A DNA stretch of 64,000 bases from Bryobacterales bacterium (lineage in GTDB: Bacteria; Acidobacteriota; Terriglobia; Bryobacterales; Bryobacteraceae): contig CANFEY010000009.1 of assembly GCA_947446025.1 (NCBI GenBank), positions 21,710-85,709 on the forward strand. The letters run 5' to 3'. The position numbers and the translations under genes were made by a program. How positions within the stretch are numbered: the stretch's first letter is position 1; each line of letters opens with the position of its first letter. Under the pieces are notes generated by a model that was not told the DNA's origin, did not search any database, and saw only the letters and a program-made list of their open reading frames with translations. Shown here in pieces: positions 42,151 to 50,342 of this stretch.

Positions 42151-44660
42151 GCGCCCACCGCCGTCTGCACCCGTTCGATGGATTCCACGCGGCAGATGTC
42201 GCGGGCTTCGCACCAGGCGCACTTCGATTCGTCTTTGGGATGCACGGCGATTCGGCCTGAGCAGATTTCTTCGTGGACCTGCAGTACCCGTTGTTCGGCG
42301 ATCAACGCGAGCTCGCGCACTGCCTCCGAGGTCATGCGTTCGCCGACTGTGAGTCCGGCGATGTCCGCGTGCCAGCCGTCCCACTTCACGCCTTTTTTCA
42401 TGTGGCAGAAAAGCATGCCCGCGGGCTGCAGCTTGAACGCGCGTTCGGTTGCGAGCAAATAGACGCCGGCTTGCACGGCATTGCCCGCGGCGCTTTCTTC
42501 GATGCGCTCTTTCAGGCGGTCGAGCGCGCTGTATTTATAGTCGATCACCAGGGCTTGGCCGGTGGGGCTGACGTCCATGCGATCCACGCGGCCGCGCAGG
42601 GAGAGGCCTTCGTGCAGCGCGAACTCGAAGCTTTCTTCCACGCGCGCGCGCCAGCCTAGATCCACTTGTTTGTCGCGCGTGAACGCCTCGAAGTGACGCA
42701 GGAGTTCCAGGCGCACGGCTTCGGTGCGATAGGTGGGCAATACGTGTTCCTTGGCACATTCTCCGTCGAAGGCCTGCTCCAGAATGCTGGAGCCGAGCAG
42801 GGGCATGCGCATCCATTCGGCCAGCGCATGGTGAAGGATGGAGCCCTGCAGCAAGAGGCTCAGGCGGTCGCGGGGTGCCTTGGGGCGCTCCTTAAGGCGC
42901 AGAGTTTTGCGCGTGAAGAATTGGAAGGGGCACTGTAGATAGGACTCGATGGAGCTGGCGCTGAGGGTTTTGTGGAGAGCGGGGACGGGGCTGTGGAATG
43001 GGGCAGCGATGGTGCGCGAAGGGGCGGGGCGGACGGTGGGACCGCTCCCTGACGGTCGCGGCTCGGTATCAGGGTTGTTCAAGAAGAATGACGGCAGCGA
43101 CGATTGGCCGACTTCATCGAAGCGGGGGTAGCTGAGGATCGTTTCCTCTGTTGCGCGCGTGGTGGCCAGTTCATAGAGGAACTTTTCCTCCCGCTCACGA
43201 TCCGCCGCCGTGTCGAGCCCCGCCCGCCGCAGTGCCGCATCGCCGACGATTGCGTCCTCGCGGTGATACTGCGGGAAGTGGCGCTCCGTCAGTCCGGGCA
43301 CGAACACCAGCGGCAGCGACCATTGGCGGGCCTCGTAGGCATCCAGGATGTGGACCACGTTACGGCGCGCGTCATTCACACGCAGGGGTTCTTGCGAGAG
43401 AACACGCTCCACCTGCTTCCAGAACGCGGCGAGCGTCACACGGGGCTCGCCTTCGAACGCCAGCGCAGCCGCGTCGACGGCGTCATCGAACCCGGCCTGC
43501 GCGGCGGCGGTGGAGCGCCACGCTTGCACGCGGACCGCGTCGGCGTGGTCTTCCACGTTCAACTCCGGAGCCCAATCGCGCGTGCGTTTCAGAACGTCCA
43601 CCCACTCTCCAGCCAGCAATCCGCTCCACCCGCGCGCAGGCATGCGGGCGCGCATTTCAAAGTCGCGCGCGTCTCCTTCCGCCGTGGCTCCCAAACCCGA
43701 GGCGGGCATTCGCAACGCACTCAGCAGCGGAGCATGATCCCATCCAGCCAACCCGGAGCGGATCATCGCGGACCGAAACTGAACCGCCGGATGCGAGGCC
43801 AGCGGATCGATGAAGTACGCGCGGGCGGGAATGCCGAAGCGGGCTAGCGTCGTCTCCACCAGCGGCCCATAGGGATCGCGTGCGCGCAGCACGATGCCGA
43901 TGTCTCGGAACAAGCGCCCGCGCGAGGCTTCCTCCAGAATGCGGCACGCAATCGCTTCCACTTCGCGTTCCATCGTCGCGGCCGTGACCAACGTGGTGCG
44001 TGCGCCGCTCGCGGGCGGGGACACACGAACTTCGTCGAAGCCGCCCAGGCCTTCGCGGGCGCGCTCCGCTCCGGACCATTCGGGCAGAGTAATCGTGAGC
44101 TCCGTGCGGGCACACAGAGCGGCCACCAACGCCGATTCGCCCGCCGAGAGTTTGAAGAATCCATCGAAGACGATGTGCGGAGGCAGCAACTCGTGATCGC
44201 GGGCAATGCGGGAAGCGGCCGCAGCCAAGCGCGCGTGCCGCGGAGCCATGTTCCGTGTCGCAAGCTGCCGCTCCACATCCGCGAACAGGCGGCCCACATC
44301 ATCCGGCATGCGCGTGCCGGAAATTTCGCCGAACAGGCTGGCAAGTTCGCGGACCACGCCGGGGAATTCGGCCACCGGCGCAAATCGCGGTGCCCGGACG
44401 CGGGCCAGCGCGCGCTCCATGCACAGCTGGATCAAGGGCGCTTGAGCCGCCGCCACTGGAGACCACTCGTCCAAGAAGGCCGCGAGTGTTTTGATGGACG
44501 ACGGCCGCACGGGCGCGCCGGAGCGCACCAGCGTATGGCGCAAGTGGTCCGCCATGGTGGCGGTGGGAACCAGCAGCAACGAACCTGAGCGCGCGCGGAA
44601 TCGGTCGAGCGCTGCTTGCGTTGTGGTGGAACCCGGCGGTCCAGAGATGAGAAGATGCAA
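42147..44660 (-). CDS. addB: AddB-like helicase/nuclease partner, PD-(D/E)XK family
   Basis: A protein of about 837 residues that works with the AddA-like gene. The N-terminus HLLISGPPGSTTTQAAL is a degenerate P-loop, so it is unlikely to be a strong helicase. The C-terminus holds a nuclease with LRGRVDRMDVSP and VIDYKYSALD. Cysteines in SYLQCPFQFF and KCAWCEARDIC form the four-Cys iron-sulfur site of AddB. I place the start at TTG 44658-44660, just after the upstream stop and behind AGAGGC; another TTG at 44694-44696 lies within that upstream gene. The rest of the family (about 1100 residues in Firmicutes) is longer, so this is a compact AddB. Confidence 0.8.
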   Translation of the reverse strand: MHLLISGPPGSTTTQAALDRFRARSGSLLLVPTATMADHLRHTLVRSGAPVRPSSIKTLAAFLDEWSPVAAAQAPLIQLCMERALARVRAPRFAPVAEFPGVVRELASLFGEISGTRMPDDVGRLFADVERQLATRNMAPRHARLAAAASRIARDHELLPPHIVFDGFFKLSAGESALVAALCARTELTITLPEWSGAERAREGLGGFDEVRVSPPASGARTTLVTAATMEREVEAIACRILEEASRGRLFRDIGIVLRARDPYGPLVETTLARFGIPARAYFIDPLASHPAVQFRSAMIRSGLAGWDHAPLLSALRMPASGLGATAEGDARDFEMRARMPARGWSGLLAGEWVDVLKRTRDWAPELNVEDHADAVRVQAWRSTAAAQAGFDDAVDAAALAFEGEPRVTLAAFWKQVERVLSQEPLRVNDARRNVVHILDAYEARQWSLPLVFVPGLTERHFPQYHREDAIVGDAALRRAGLDTAADREREEKFLYELATTRATEETILSYPRFDEVGQSSLPSFFLNNPDTEPRPSGSGPTVRPAPSRTIAAPFHSPVPALHKTLSASSIESYLQCPFQFFTRKTLRLKERPKAPRDRLSLLLQGSILHHALAEWMRMPLLGSSILEQAFDGECAKEHVLPTYRTEAVRLELLRHFEAFTRDKQVDLGWRARVEESFEFALHEGLSLRGRVDRMDVSPTGQALVIDYKYSALDRLKERIEESAAGNAVQAGVYLLATERAFKLQPAGMLFCHMKKGVKWDGWHADIAGLTVGERMTSEAVRELALIAEQRVLQVHEEICSGRIAVHPKDESKCAWCEARDICRVESIERVQTAVGA

Positions 44661-44664
44661 GCCT

Positions 44665-45060
44665 CTACTTTGGTTTGCCGGAGGGCACGGGGTCAAGCCC
44701 CGTCATTTCTTCAAATTTGGCACGCTGTTCCGGCGTGAGCAGTTCGAGGATCTTGTTCTTGCCCGTGGCGCGCAGGTCATCGATCTGGTCGCGCAGGCGC
44801 ATCTCTTCGATTTGCTCTTGCACGGCCTGGTAGTAGTGCTTGTAGTCGGCCAAGACGGCGGAGAGTTTTTGCGTTTGGTCAGCGGTGAGGTCGAGTTCGG
44901 TTCTGAATTTCTCCAGGACGGCGTCTTGCGTGGGAGCGTGTGCCGGGGCCACCACGTTGTGGATCTGTTCGTGCAGGCCGAAACGCATGCCCAACATCCC
45001 GGTGCCAATACCCGCCAGGAACACACCGGCCAGCGTGAGGACGATGCGGGAGTTGGCCAC
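44665..45060 (-). CDS. Spy/CpxP-like periplasmic protein
   Basis: A 131-residue membrane-anchored periplasmic helix-rich protein. It starts at GTG 45058-45060 with a hydrophobic N-terminal anchor (IVLTLAGVFLAGIGTGMLG). The mature part, FRTELDLTADQTQKLSAVL and ILELLTPEQRAKFEEM, contains the paired LTxxQ motifs typical of Spy/CpxP chaperone-like and zinc-resistance proteins. The start overlaps the upstream anti-sigma stop by one base (TAGTG), so it is part of the sigma/anti-sigma operon and may sense or relieve envelope stress. The same transcript appears to run on into addB and addA. Confidence 0.75.
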   Translation of the reverse strand: MANSRIVLTLAGVFLAGIGTGMLGMRFGLHEQIHNVVAPAHAPTQDAVLEKFRTELDLTADQTQKLSAVLADYKHYYQAVQEQIEEMRLRDQIDDLRATGKNKILELLTPEQRAKFEEMTGLDPVPSGKPK

Positions 45061-45536
45061 TAGCGCTCCTGGTAGCTGACGAGGCTCATCAGTACGGAGC
45101 CGCTGTCAGAGGCGTCGGCAGTCATCACTGCGTTGGTGAAACCGGCGGCAGGGAAGAGCGGATCCATTTCGACGGCGGTGTGCGCGGCGAAGAGGCTCGG
45201 CTCGGTTTGTTCGCTGGAGACAACGTACACGCCCAGGAACATCGCGGCGGCCAGCGACGCGGTGGCGAGGCGGCGGCCCAGGATGGATTCCGTAAAAAGC
45301 GCCCAGATGGAAACCGGGCGCTGGAGTTCGATACGTTCCAGCACGCGCGCGTAGAATCCGGCGCGGGGTTCGGCTTCCGGGGCTTTAAAGGCGTGCAGCA
45401 GCTGGCTGTGTGCGCGCATGAGGCCGGTTTCCTCACGGCACTCGCCGCATTCCTTCAGGTGTACTGACGCCTGATGACCCGCGGGCAACGTGCCGCTGAG
45501 CACGTCTTCCAAATGGTCTTCAATAATCCGATGCAT
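45060..45536 (-). CDS. Membrane-anchored zinc-finger anti-sigma factor
   Basis: A 158-residue protein with the zf-HC2 motif HLKECGEC (His26, Cys30, Cys33), a cytoplasmic helical segment and one membrane segment near residues 85-105 (LATASLAAAMFLGVYVVSS). The C-terminal part is periplasmic. It probably holds the RpoE-like sigma factor encoded just upstream and releases it on an envelope signal. Start ATG at 45536; the stop overlaps the GTG of the Spy-like gene. The usual RIP/site-2 cleavage signals cannot be checked by eye. Confidence 0.82.
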   Translation of the reverse strand: MHRIIEDHLEDVLSGTLPAGHQASVHLKECGECREETGLMRAHSQLLHAFKAPEAEPRAGFYARVLERIELQRPVSIWALFTESILGRRLATASLAAAMFLGVYVVSSEQTEPSLFAAHTAVEMDPLFPAAGFTNAVMTADASDSGSVLMSLVSYQER

Positions 45537-45617
45537 GAATTGCTACCCTCACTCAACAGTCACTTTGCATCACGTTCGCGAGTCTCTTTGTGCGCCCGCT
45601 GTTCATCCATTATACTT

Positions 45618-46277
45618 TTATACTTTGGCCGTAAAGCGGCCCAGCCGCTGCGCCGCTTTCAGCAACTTCTGCCGGGTGCGGAACAGTTTCACCTTGATCG
45701 TGTTCTCATTCAGTCCGGTCATCCCGGCTAACTCTTCCACGGAGTGCCCTTCCACTTCTTTGAGCAGGATCAGGTTGCGGTCCTCGGCGGAAACTTTGGA
45801 AAGCAGCTGAAGCGCGAAGTCGCGGTTCGCCAGCCGCTCATCCACAGGCGCGATCTGAGCCACAGCGGGCTCCGACGCCTCCATGCGCTGGGCGTCTTCC
45901 TGGCTGAAGTCGCTCTCGTAAACCAGCTTGCGGACCTTCTTCTTGCGCAGGTAGTCGTAGCACTCGTTGACCGTGATCTTGTAGGCCCAGGTCAGCACGG
46001 AGCTGCGGAAATCGAAGCCCTTGATGGAGAAGTAAACCTTCGCGAAGACCTGTTGCGCGATGTCCTCGGCGTCATTGTGGTTGCGCAGGATGCCGTAGAT
46101 GATGGAGAAGACCTTGGACTGGTAGCGCTCCACAATCTCGCGGAACGCAAGCTCGTCCCCGGCCTGCACGCGCCGGACTAATGCCGCTTCATCGCTCGTC
46201 TTATGGTCCACGCGTGCTCTTGTGCGCGTTGCGTGCCCGACGGCAGGAAAGTTCAAGACCCCAGTTGAGATCGACAT
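45618..46277 (-). CDS. ECF sigma factor, RpoE-like
   Basis: A 219-residue ECF sigma factor. Region 2 contains DELAFREIVERYQSKVFSIIYGIL and DAEDIAQQVFAKVY, region 4 is LLSKVSAEDRNLILLKEVEGHSVEELAGMTGLNENTIKVKLFRTRQ, with the helix-turn-helix near the end. The N-terminal 25 residues (MSISTGVLNFPAVG) look non-conserved and the start is uncertain; a downstream start would also be reasonable. It is the first gene of the minus-strand run leading to the anti-sigma, Spy-like, addB and addA genes. The target promoters cannot be inferred safely. Confidence 0.88.
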   Translation of the reverse strand: MSISTGVLNFPAVGHATRTRARVDHKTSDEAALVRRVQAGDELAFREIVERYQSKVFSIIYGILRNHNDAEDIAQQVFAKVYFSIKGFDFRSSVLTWAYKITVNECYDYLRKKKVRKLVYESDFSQEDAQRMEASEPAVAQIAPVDERLANRDFALQLLSKVSAEDRNLILLKEVEGHSVEELAGMTGLNENTIKVKLFRTRQKLLKAAQRLGRFTAKV

Positions 46278-46328
46278 AACACCCTACCGACGCGCCCCGC
46301 CCCGCCGGGGTTTCAATAATTCACAGTA

Positions 46329-47498
46329 TCACGCCACCCGCTTGCCGCCGGCAACCACCGCTCGGGCGACTAACTTCTGCGTTCCCAATCGTTTGCCTTT
46401 GTAGTTGTCCACAAACTCGAAGTTGCCTTGGGTTAACTCCAGTACCGAAATGTCGGCGGGCGCACCGGGCCTCAGGCTGCCGTAGGAGCTCAAATCCCGG
46501 AACGTAGCTGCCGCGCTCGAGGTGGCGCAAGCCAGCACTTGGCTGAGCGGCATCCCCATTTGCAGGAACTTTGAGAGCACGGTGGGCAAGTCAAAGACCT
46601 GGTCCGCGCCAGCCTGGTACACCAGGTCAGAGGTGATGGTATCGGGAGGGAAGCCTTGCTTGAGGCCGCTCTCGGCTACCTCCCACGACCAATGTTCGTT
46701 AAGGCCGTTGCCGAAATCGAAACGGACGCCCCGGCGGCGGGCTAGGCGGACCTCGGGCAGCACTTGTCCGTTGGCGTCCATGATCCCGTGTTGCGTCGGC
46801 GCGTACATGTGGGTCACGATGTCGCCTTTGCGCAACAGGGCAAGAACCTGCGGCAGCGGAGAATTCGTGTCGCCGATGTGAATCATGATCGGCAAGGGAC
46901 CGGCGGCCTGCACCGCGCGCCGCAGCACGTCCAGGTCGCGCTCGGCGGAAACGCCACGGGAGAGGCGGGCCTTGATGCCGACGATCCACTGCCGATGTTT
47001 CTGGATGGCGGCGCGGGCCTTCGCGACGTCCGCAGGCTCCAGGCTGTCAAGGAATTCGCCGCGTCCTCCAGGATTGTTGCCCAGGCGCGCGATGTTCAGC
47101 AGGATGCGCATGCGGTTCGGAGCGTTCCGGGCGATGTCGATCAGTTGATCCACGTTGTCCGCGCCGCGTGAGCCGGCGTCCACCATTGTCGTCACTCCGG
47201 TGGAGAGAATCTCCGGTGGCGCGAGCTGCGCATCGCGGGCGTGGAGGTGGATATCGACCAGTCCCGGCACCACGATCTGCCCGCGCGCGTCGATGGCTTG
47301 CGCCGCTGACGACGCCGAGATGCCCGCGCGCACAGCGGCAATACGCCCGCCACGCACGGCGACATCGAGCAGCGCGTCGATCTTGCGCCCGGGATCAATC
47401 ACCCGTCCGCCGTGGATGACCAGGTCGTGCTCAGCGGCCCGGAGTTGCGGAGCACACGCGAAAGCTGCGGCAGTGGTGAAAAAGTGGCGGCGATTCAT
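46329..47498 (-). CDS. Tat-exported amidohydrolase (deacetylase-like)
   Basis: A metal-dependent hydrolase of about 389 residues. From ATG 47496-47498 it has a Tat-type signal, MNRRHFFTTAAAFACAP, with twin Arg. The TIM-barrel metals are VDIHLHARDA (HxH), the carboxylated Lys in VGIKARLS, His in IMIHIGDTN, His in IVTHMYAPT and Asp in ITSDLVYQ. This is the Atu3266-type dihydroorotase/deacetylase subgroup. A periplasmic role on an acylated or cyclic amide is likely. The start region faces the erpA promoter and a palindrome at 47517-47531, so the two genes may share control. An ATG at 47511-47513 is an alternative start, in the operator. Confidence 0.82.
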   Translation of the reverse strand: MNRRHFFTTAAAFACAPQLRAAEHDLVIHGGRVIDPGRKIDALLDVAVRGGRIAAVRAGISASSAAQAIDARGQIVVPGLVDIHLHARDAQLAPPEILSTGVTTMVDAGSRGADNVDQLIDIARNAPNRMRILLNIARLGNNPGGRGEFLDSLEPADVAKARAAIQKHRQWIVGIKARLSRGVSAERDLDVLRRAVQAAGPLPIMIHIGDTNSPLPQVLALLRKGDIVTHMYAPTQHGIMDANGQVLPEVRLARRRGVRFDFGNGLNEHWSWEVAESGLKQGFPPDTITSDLVYQAGADQVFDLPTVLSKFLQMGMPLSQVLACATSSAAATFRDLSSYGSLRPGAPADISVLELTQGNFEFVDNYKGKRLGTQKLVARAVVAGGKRVA

Positions 47499-47514
47499 GG
47501 GCGTAGAAATCAAA

Positions 47515-47544
47515 CTGGACCAAGTTGGTCCTTCATAGTATACT
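47515..47544 (+). promoter_or_regulatory. Promoter of erpA
   Basis: TATACT at 47539-47544 is a good -10, and CTGGAC (47515-47520), 18 bases upstream, is a weak -35. AGGAG follows at 47553-47557 before the ATG at 47565. The palindrome at 47517-47531 covers the -35 and part of the spacer. Confidence 0.5.
47517..47531. promoter_or_regulatory. Palindromic operator GGACCAAGTTGGTCC
   Basis: A perfect seven-base inverted repeat with one central base overlaps the -35 of erpA and lies between two divergent starts. The position fits a repressor site. Iron-sulfur regulators of the Rrf2/IscR type control such genes elsewhere, but the sequence does not match the E. coli IscR sites closely, so the regulator is unknown. 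Confidence 0.5.
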
Positions 47545-47564
47545 GGAGGTCTAGGAGTTTAGCG

Positions 47565-47888
47565 ATGGTTCAACTTACTGAAACCGCCATTGGCAAAGTG
47601 GCCGAGATTCTCAACACGCAGGAGCCGAAACCGGCTGGCCTGCGCATTTCCGTGGTGGGCGGCGGTTGCTCCGGCTTCAGCTACTCCATGGCCTTCGAGA
47701 ATAGCCCCGGAATGCTCGATAAGACTTATAAGTACGGCGACCTGCAAGTCTTCGTCGACCAAGCCAGCCTGCTGTACCTGGACGGCGTCGAGGTCGATTA
47801 CGTGGAGAGCATGGAAGGCTCCGGCTTCAAGTTCAACAACCCCAACGTAAAGTCCACCTGCGGCTGCGGTAGCTCGTTCAGCGCGTAA
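47565..47888 (+). CDS. erpA: A-type iron-sulfur cluster carrier protein
   Basis: A 107-residue A-type carrier (ErpA/IscA/SufA family). The three cluster-binding cysteines are present: Cys35 in GGGCSGFSY and Cys99 and Cys101 in STCGCGSSF at the C-terminus. The SGxxY and GSGFKFNNPN blocks are also typical. It passes 4Fe-4S or 2Fe-2S clusters to targets such as MoaA-type enzymes. It stands alone, without sufBCD or iscS, under its own promoter with a palindromic operator, and is followed by a strong terminator. ErpA and IscA cannot be separated by sequence alone. Confidence 0.92.
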   Translation: MVQLTETAIGKVAEILNTQEPKPAGLRISVVGGGCSGFSYSMAFENSPGMLDKTYKYGDLQVFVDQASLLYLDGVEVDYVESMEGSGFKFNNPNVKSTCGCGSSFSA

Positions 47889-47906
47889 GGCTCGGGTTCG
47901 TTTTGT

Positions 47907-47940
47907 AAAAAAGGCATCCCTTCGGGGTGCCTTTTGTTTT
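47907..47940 (+). terminator. Intrinsic terminator after erpA
   Basis: GGCATCCC (47913-47920) pairs with GGGTGCC (up to 47931) around a TTCG loop. A preceding A tract and following TTTTGTTTT make it a good terminator on both strands. Confidence 0.8.
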
Positions 47941-48002
47941 GTCAGTGGCCATTCGGCATAGACTCCGGGAAGAAAACCGGCCCGGTCGGCGTCCTAGAGG
48001 CG

Positions 48003-48377
48003 ATGAACATTTGTATTATTCGCCGCATCCTGGCCGGGATGCTGCTCGCCGGGGTCCTCCAGGCGGCTAGTAACTCCAGCGGTTCCAATAAGATCAACCC
48101 CGAAGCGGGGTTCGCCCAAACGGTCCAGCCGTTCCTTGCGGGCCACTGCATCGGCTGCCACAACGCGAAGGTGAAGACCGCGAACCTGGACCTCCAGCAG
48201 TTCGGCTCGGTCGAGGCCGTTCGGGCCAACCTGAAGGTGTGGAAAAAGGTCGCCTGGAAGCTGCAGGAGGGCGAGATGCCGCCCGCCAAGTTCCCGCGCC
48301 CGAAGGCGTCGGCGCAAAGGGCCACGCTGAAGTGGATTAAAGCGGAGTTGGCCAGTGCCGACACCACCAAGAAGTAG
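48003..48377 (+). CDS. Stand-alone PSCyt1-type c-type cytochrome
   Basis: A 124-residue exported protein from ATG 48003 with signal MNICIIRRILAGMLLAGVLQA. The haem motif is HCIGCH, followed by NAKVKTANLDLQQF and WKLQEGEMPPAKFPRP, exactly the PSCyt1 domain of planctomycetes and acidobacteria. There it is fused to DUF1587/DUF1592/DUF1588 modules in proteins several hundred residues long. Here the coding sequence stops after the haem domain (SADTTKK), so it is either a truncated fragment or a natural single-domain carrier. The upstream frame from 47934 crosses the terminator and is not believed. Confidence 0.72.
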   Translation: MNICIIRRILAGMLLAGVLQAASNSSGSNKINPEAGFAQTVQPFLAGHCIGCHNAKVKTANLDLQQFGSVEAVRANLKVWKKVAWKLQEGEMPPAKFPRPKASAQRATLKWIKAELASADTTKK

Positions 48378-48598
48378 CCCGCGCGCGGCGTGAGACAATC
48401 CGAGTATGGTAGGGACCCGAGCAAGCCGCGTCGAACACCTCCTGGGGCTGTTCGCTGACGGTCAGCTCTCGCGCGCGACGTTGATCGCCGAGCTCGACTT
48501 GGTCCCGAAGGAGCTGTACCCCGAGGAGCGCACGCCAACCCGCAGGCGCCCTCGACGTCGTCAACACGCTGCGCCTCACGGCCGCCCAGGTCAAACAG

Positions 48599-48862
48599 AT
48601 GGAAGAAATCTTCCAGCAGAATCGCCTGAAGTTGATCGATCTCAATGCCGCGCTTGAAAAACAGGAAGTCACTCTGGAACCGCTGGTCGCAGCCGAGACG
48701 CTGAACGAAGCGAAACTCACCGCACAAATCGACCGCGTGGCGCAGGCCCGTGCCGAACTCGAAAAATCGCGAGGTAGAATGTTGGTTGGAATCCGCAAGG
48801 TCCTGGAGCCTGAGCAATGGCGCAAGTTGAGCGAGATGGGATTTTCGGTAACAAGCCGCTAG
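48599..48862 (+). CDS. Spy-like periplasmic protein, 5' end unclear (probable frameshift)
   Basis: From ATG 48599 the protein reads MEEIFQQNRLKLIDLNAALE, then LEPLVAAETLNEAKLTAQID and VLEPEQWRKLSEMG, the pattern of helical Spy/zinc-sensor proteins that precede TIGR03435 genes in acidobacteria. The homologous region begins earlier, at GALDVVNTLRLTAAQVKQ (48545), where no start codon is available. Upstream, a different frame (48406-48540) encodes a small ORF without a signal peptide (VEHLLGLFADGQLS). A single-base shift near 48540, or a degraded 5' end, would explain the missing signal peptide. It overlaps the next gene by 46 bases. Confidence 0.5.
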   Translation: MEEIFQQNRLKLIDLNAALEKQEVTLEPLVAAETLNEAKLTAQIDRVAQARAELEKSRGRMLVGIRKVLEPEQWRKLSEMGFSVTSR

Positions 48863-49581
48863 CGGCTTGCGCGGTCTTCGTTTTGGTAGCGATCGCTGCA
48901 CAGGCGCAGTCCTTCGAAGTCGCCTCTATCCGGCCTCACGAGGGCCCGCTCAGTATGATCGGGTTCAACACGCAAGGCCGCAATTTCACTGCGACTGGGT
49001 TCTCTGTGCGGAATCTCATCACCTTTGGGTATGACCTCGAAACCTATCAGGTGGCGGGGACCGAGGGCGCGCATGGTTGGACCACCACGAACTACTTCAA
49101 CATCGCGGCTCTGGTTCCGGGTGACGTTGCACCGGCGATCGGGGAAACCCGCAAGATGGTGCAATCTCTCCTCACCGAACGGTTCCAGTTGAAATTCCAT
49201 CGCGAGACTCGGGAGATGCCTGTTTACGCTTTGGCCGTCGCGAAGGGCGGCGCGAAGTTGAAAGAGAATTCGGAAGGCGGAGGCATGTCGATGAACGCCA
49301 CGGAAATGAAGTTCACCGGCGCTCCCATGCAGATGTTGGTGCGGCAGCTGAGCGGTATTGGCGGCCTGGATCGACCTGTAGTGGACAAGACGGGCCTCGC
49401 TGGAAAGTATGACTTCGTGCTCAAGACCGTGTTCGGCCGCGCCACCGGAGTGAACACCGGTCCCGCCGGGGAGAGCATTTTCACTGCAATTGAGGAACAG
49501 CTCGGCCTCAAGCTGGAGTCGCAGAAAGCTCCCGTCGAGATCCTGATGATCGATAGCGTGGCCCGGCCTTCGGAGAACTGA
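48817..49581 (+). CDS. TIGR03435-family soil-associated secreted protein, intact
   Basis: A 254-residue exported protein of the family named TIGR03435, which is expanded in Solibacter-type acidobacteria. The first 30 residues include the signal peptide LAACAVFVLVAIAAQAQ, then SFEVASIRPHEG, the standard start of the mature protein. Further family marks are LLTERFQLKFHRETREMPVYAL, GLDRPVVDKTGLAGKYDF and EEQLGLKLESQKAPVEILMID with the final SVARPSEN. Its function is unknown. The start at ATG 48817 lies inside the preceding gene. A second, broken copy follows after three bases. Confidence 0.85.
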   Translation: MAQVERDGIFGNKPLAACAVFVLVAIAAQAQSFEVASIRPHEGPLSMIGFNTQGRNFTATGFSVRNLITFGYDLETYQVAGTEGAHGWTTTNYFNIAALVPGDVAPAIGETRKMVQSLLTERFQLKFHRETREMPVYALAVAKGGAKLKENSEGGGMSMNATEMKFTGAPMQMLVRQLSGIGGLDRPVVDKTGLAGKYDFVLKTVFGRATGVNTGPAGESIFTAIEEQLGLKLESQKAPVEILMIDSVARPSEN

Positions 49582-49584
49582 CCT

Positions 49585-50308
49585 ATGCCTTGGCGAACCG
49601 TCGTACTCCTGATTGCCGCTGTTGGGCAGGCCCAATCCTTCGAGGTCGCGTCCATCAAGCTACACCCTGGCGAAGTGACGATCTCCGCCGACCCTGCGGT
49701 GCGAGGGCCGAGAGTTATCAGCACTGCCAGTACGCTGCTCGACATGATCACAAATGCGTACGGCGTCCGTTACGATCAGATCTCCGGTGCGCCCAACTGG
49801 GCGGGCAGCGACCACTACCACGTGGACGCGAAGGCTCCGGGCCACACCCCGCCCACCGCCGCGCAAGCCAGGCTGATGATGCAGGCTTTGTTGGCCGAGC
49901 GGTTTCAACTCAAGCTGCATCGCGAGACCCGGCAGGTGCCAGTGTACGAACTCGTGATCGATAAGAATGCACCCAAGCTGAGGGGAGGCGTTCCGGGCGA
50001 GCCGCCAGGGGGTTCGATGCGCACGATTGCAGGTGGCCTGCATATGGAAACGAAAACAGCGGGCTGGACTGGCTGGTCACGCGGCTCGCGGGCAGTGCGG
50101 GGCGGCCCGTGGTCGACCGGACCGGACTCAACGGTAGCTACGAATACGCCCTCGATTGGTTTCCTGCGAACCGCGTTCCTCCAGCGGACGCCACACACCG
50201 TCGATGTTTGACGCGGTTCGGGAGCAGCTCGGGTTAAGGTTGGAGTCCTCCTCGGGTCCGCAAGAAGTCCTGATCATCGAAAGCGTATCGCGGCCTTCTG
50301 AGAATTGA
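49585..50308 (+). pseudogene. TIGR03435-family protein, second copy with two frameshifts
   Basis: The gene starts like its neighbour, with the signal-like WRTVVLLIAAVGQA and SFEVASIKLHPGEV, and keeps LLAERFQLKLHRETRQVPVYEL. The first break is near 50065, where AGLDWLVTRLAG and RPVVDRTGLNGSYEYALDWF continue in another frame; the second is near 50203, from which PSMFDAVREQLGLRLE and VLIIESVSRPSEN run to TGA at 50306-50308. Both shifts look like the loss of one C in a short C run (ggcc to ggc, accc to acc). All family blocks are therefore present but in three frames. It may be decayed or mis-sequenced. Confidence 0.8.
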
Positions 50309-50342
50309 ACTTCATGCGTAGCGCCGCCATTGGGTAGCGTGC

